NCBI GenBank assembly: GCA_036508135.1
Contig: DATCHW010000064.1
Coordinates: 9,955 to 73,954 of the forward strand
Source: DATCHW01 sp036508135
Lineage (GTDB): Bacteria > Bacteroidota > Ignavibacteria > Tepidaquicellales > Tepidaquicellaceae
Direction of reading: 5' to 3'
Length of the DNA: 64,000 nt
In this document: positions 61,467 through 64,000 of the stretch, in pieces
How the letters are laid out: each line of letters begins with the position of its first letter
Numbering within the stretch: the stretch's first letter is position 1
Program-made: the position numbers and the translations under genes
The notes under the pieces: generated by a model
The model's input: only the letters and a program-made list of their open reading frames with translations
What the model was told of the DNA's origin: nothing
Databases searched by the model: none

Positions 61467-63533
61467 TCACTTCAGCAAGATCATACGCTTCGTATCATTA
61501 AATCCATCCGTTGTTAATTTATAAAAATAAACTCCGCTTGGAAACAGTGAAGCGTAGAATGTTGCTTCGTATATACCGGCGTTTTGATTCTCATTAACGA
61601 GTGTTTCAACTTCACGACCGAGTGCATCGAAGACAACGAGTTTTACAAAACTATTCTTTGGCAAATCATATTTTATACTTGTCGTTGGATTAAACGGATT
61701 CGGATAGTTCTGCCGCAAAAGAAACTTGCCTGGAAGTTCGCTGGAAGTGAGGTGTACGGAGGTAATCATTTCCGACAGCAGTCGTCTCCAGACCCCGCCG
61801 AAATTAGCCCCTGCAAAGAGATTTGTGCCCGAGACCACAAAGGAAAAGACATGAGTACTCGTCAAACCGGTATTGACCGCAGTCCAGCTTGTGCCGTTAT
61901 TGGTGGAAAGAAATATGCCGCCTCCGTCAGTCCCGGCAAAAAGATTCGTGCCCGAGACCGCAAAGGCACGGATATAAATATTCGTCAAGCCGGAATTAAC
62001 AGTAGCCCAGCTTGTGCCGTTGTTGGTGGAACGAAAGACGCCAACATCAGTCCCGGCGAATACATTTGTGCCCGAGACCGCAAGGGCACGAACATAAGTC
62101 AGGCCGGTACCTGCCGCTGTCCAGCTTGTGCCGTTGTTGGTGGAAAGAAAAACACCGCTCAAAGTCCCGGCGAAGAGATTCGTGCCCGAAACCGTAAGGG
62201 AAAGGACATATGTCAATCCGGTACCCGCCGCTGTCCAGCTTGTGCCGTTGTTGGTGGATAGAAAGACTCCGCCATAAGTCCCGACAAAAAGATTCGTGCC
62301 CGAAACCGCAAAGGCACGGACACTGTTATTCGTCACGCCGCTACTCGCCCAAGTCCAGCTTGTGCCGTTGTCGGTGGAGAGATAAACCCCGTTGTAGACA
62401 GTCCCGGCAAAGAGATTTGTGCCCAGAACCGCAAGTGCTGCGATATTAAAATTCGTTATACCGGTACTCACTGTAGTCCAGCTTATGCCGTCGTTGGTGG
62501 AAAGACAAACCCCGCTGCCATAAGTCCCTGCGAAAAGATTCGTGCCCGAGACCGCAAGAGCATATACATTACTATTCGCCAGACCGGTACTCTTCGCAGT
62601 CCAGCTTGTGCCGTTGTCGGTGGAAAGAAAGGCGCCGTCCAAAGTCCCGGCAAAAATATTCGTACCCGAGACCGCAAGGTCTCTGACATAATTATTCGTC
62701 ACGCCGTTGTTGACCGTAGTCCAGTTTGTGCCGTTGTCGGTGGAAAGTAAGAGTCCGCTGCCCCAGGTCCCTGCAAAAAGATTCGTGCCGGAGACGGCAA
62801 GGGCTTTGACAGATAAATTCGTCATGCCGTTATTGACCGCAGTCCAGTTCGTGCCGTTGTTGGTGGAAAGATAAACGCCGCCGCCGGAAGTTCCTGCGAA
62901 GAGATTCGTACCCGAGACTGCAAGCTCCCAGTTATAAGAATTCGGCAAACCGTTATTGGCAACTGTCCAGCTTGTGCCGTTGTTGGTGGAAAGAAAGAGT
63001 CCGCCTCCTTCAGTCCCGGCAAAGAGATTCGTGCCGATTAAGGCAAGAGAATATACATAAAGATTCGTCAAGCCGTTATTGACCGCAGTCCAGCTTGTGC
63101 CGTTGTCGGTGGAAAGATAGACGCCGCCGTACAAAGTACCGGCGAAGAGATTCGTGCCCGAAACTGCAAAAGCCTGAACACTATTATTCACGCCGTTATT
63201 GACCTCAGTCCAGCTTGTGCCGTTGTTGGTGGAAAGAAAGGCACCGCCGCCAAAAGTCCCGGCAAAGAGATTGGTGCCCGAGAAGGCAAGAGCCCAGACA
63301 TAAGTATTAGTCAGGCCGGTATTGACCGCAGTCCAGCTTGTACCGTTGTTGGTGGAAAGAAAGACCCCGCTGCCATCGGTCCCGGCAAAGAGTTTGGTTC
63401 CATCGGGGCTGACAGTAAAACAATTTATGGGACCGCCGTATGGTCCATTGGTTTGGATCCATTGGGCATCGAGTGAGCTAATATGCAGCATCAAGAGTGC
63501 ACATGCGAGAAAAATTAAACGTAGTGTTTGCAT
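61467..63533 (-). CDS. Surface protein with 13 tandem YCF48/BNR-like repeats and T9SS domain
   Basis: This 688-residue protein has a signal peptide (LIFLACALLMLHISSLDA). Thirteen repeats of about 43 residues follow, each of the form 'SGTNLFAGTxGGGVFLSTNN' then 'GTSWTAVNNGLTN', spanning residues about 45-595. The T9SS domain ends it ('LRQNYPNPFNPTTSIKYDL', 'TKRMILLK'). The repeats are alike at DNA level too and clearly less A/T-rich than nearby genes. They are probably beta-propeller blades; two propellers could form. Repeat number may vary by recombination. The ligand is unknown. Confidence 0.88.
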   Translation of the reverse strand: MQTLRLIFLACALLMLHISSLDAQWIQTNGPYGGPINCFTVSPDGTKLFAGTDGSGVFLSTNNGTSWTAVNTGLTNTYVWALAFSGTNLFAGTFGGGAFLSTNNGTSWTEVNNGVNNSVQAFAVSGTNLFAGTLYGGVYLSTDNGTSWTAVNNGLTNLYVYSLALIGTNLFAGTEGGGLFLSTNNGTSWTVANNGLPNSYNWELAVSGTNLFAGTSGGGVYLSTNNGTNWTAVNNGMTNLSVKALAVSGTNLFAGTWGSGLLLSTDNGTNWTTVNNGVTNNYVRDLAVSGTNIFAGTLDGAFLSTDNGTSWTAKSTGLANSNVYALAVSGTNLFAGTYGSGVCLSTNDGISWTTVSTGITNFNIAALAVLGTNLFAGTVYNGVYLSTDNGTSWTWASSGVTNNSVRAFAVSGTNLFVGTYGGVFLSTNNGTSWTAAGTGLTYVLSLTVSGTNLFAGTLSGVFLSTNNGTSWTAAGTGLTYVRALAVSGTNVFAGTDVGVFRSTNNGTSWATVNSGLTNIYIRAFAVSGTNLFAGTDGGGIFLSTNNGTSWTAVNTGLTSTHVFSFVVSGTNLFAGANFGGVWRRLLSEMITSVHLTSSELPGKFLLRQNYPNPFNPTTSIKYDLPKNSFVKLVVFDALGREVETLVNENQNAGIYEATFYASLFPSGVYFYKLTTDGFNDTKRMILLK

Positions 63534-63677
63534 TGTGTTTTATATTTAATTTTGTTGCTTTAAAATTCTCGCTTCCCGTTTTTGCGCGAAACGAGTTTGA
63601 CTATATTTCTTGAAAAATCCTCCTTCCCAAGAAGTCCCTGCATGCTTTAGGCAGGAACCGGAAAGGAGGATTGACAA

Positions 63678-63800
63678 TTATTTAACAAAAACCATTCACT
63701 TTATATCGATAAATTTATCTGATGTTATTTTGTAGTAATAAATTCCGCTGAAAGATTTTCAAAGTTAAATAACACAGAATAATTTCCTTCTTTAAAAATA
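63678..63800 (-). pseudogene. Decayed T9SS sorting domain
   Basis: The minus strand encodes 'YSVLFNFENLSA', then after a missing base 'IYYYKITSDKFIDIK', a TGA, and 'MVFVK' with TAA at 63680-63678. Restoring one G in GCGGAATTT gives a normal 'SAGIYYYKI' strand. One frameshift and one stop within 40 codons mark it as a dead remnant. Confidence 0.7.
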
Positions 63801-63840
63801 CTTTTTCATACAGCCTTTTTTTAAAAATGTTAGAGAAATT

Positions 63841-64000
63841 TTATTTCAGCAGAACCATACTCTTAGTGCTTTTAAAGTCACCCGCAGTAATTTTGTAGAA
63901 GTAAACACCGCTCGCGAATTTTTGTCCGTTCCACACGGCTTCATATTTACCAGCCGGCATAGTTTCGTTTACCAGCGTTGTTACTTCTTTTCCCGTTATG
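63841..64000 (-). CDS. C-terminal end of a T9SS-exported protein (truncated by window edge)
   Basis: The last 52 codons read 'ITGKEVTTLVNETMPAGKYE', 'AVWNGQKFASGVYFYKI' and end 'STKSMVLLK' with TAA at 63843-63841. It is an intact type A sorting-domain tail; the protein body lies beyond the window. Confidence 0.85.
   Translation of the reverse strand, partial: ITGKEVTTLVNETMPAGKYEAVWNGQKFASGVYFYKITAGDFKSTKSMVLLK

Noticed and set aside
61584..62449. Plus-strand open frames opposite the 13-repeat T9SS gene, up to 225 residues
   Set aside because: They are antisense shadows created by the repeat structure. The minus frame has signal peptide, repeats and sorting domain.

Overview
The window comes from an A/T-rich member of the Bacteroidota/Ignavibacteria side of the FCB group, probably an Ignavibacteria-like organism. 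I infer this from the many secreted proteins ending in a type IX secretion (T9SS) type A sorting domain with the 'LYQNYPNPFNP' signature, the short principal sigma factor without region 1.1, and the housekeeping gene content. No rRNA gene is present, so the placement is an inference from protein style.

Layout. 1-11500: secreted T9SS proteins (a beta-propeller-like protein, a 1536-residue beta-helix giant, an FG-GAP propeller), a porin-like barrel and a lipoprotein. An excisionase-like protein and tRNA-Pro with a duplicated 3' end lie among them. 11600-16500: an M28 peptidase, an unknown secreted protein, and a repeat-rich stretch holding tRNA-Arg(CCG), a decayed tRNA-Arg copy and a DinB-family gene broken by a stop codon. 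16600-24200: rpoD, then a str/S10 ribosomal operon (rpsL-rpsG-fusA-tRNA-Ile-tuf-rpsJ-rplC-rplD-rplW) that stops at rplW. 24300-28100: yigZ, pcm, the c-di-AMP synthase cdaA and a Wzi-like outer-membrane protein in one likely operon.

28200-36500 is the accessory region: a degenerate hexanucleotide repeat, then an A/T-rich defence island. The island encodes a SMEK-domain protein, a type III restriction-modification set (mod, a DUF3644 protein with a HEPN-type motif, res) and a SEFIR-domain protein followed closely by an unrecognised 328-residue partner. The 5' end of mod is interrupted by an in-frame TAA. The SEFIR/partner pair is the best candidate here for an undescribed system.

36600-42900 is core: scpA-scpB-rluB-lysS, then cysK and a cystathionine gamma-synthase/lyase. 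A palindrome array follows (42939-43400). 43500-47450 holds PAP2, queE with an unusual radical-SAM cysteine spacing, DUF3108, a family 9 glycosyltransferase and a ferredoxin. 47500-51500 is an iron-sulfur/oxidative-stress operon (Rrf2 regulator, iscS, iscA, Tat-exported superoxide dismutase, two lipoproteins), with an IscR-type operator core in front of it. 51600-59000: a GWxTD-like secreted protein, an ECF sigma/anti-sigma pair, an acyl-CoA synthetase-like enzyme, DUF4153 and an NAD-binding protein. 58900-60200: an MNT-HEPN toxin-antitoxin pair with an inverted-repeat operator and a 147-bp MITE-like element. The window closes with an aldo/keto reductase and more T9SS proteins, one of them a decayed remnant.
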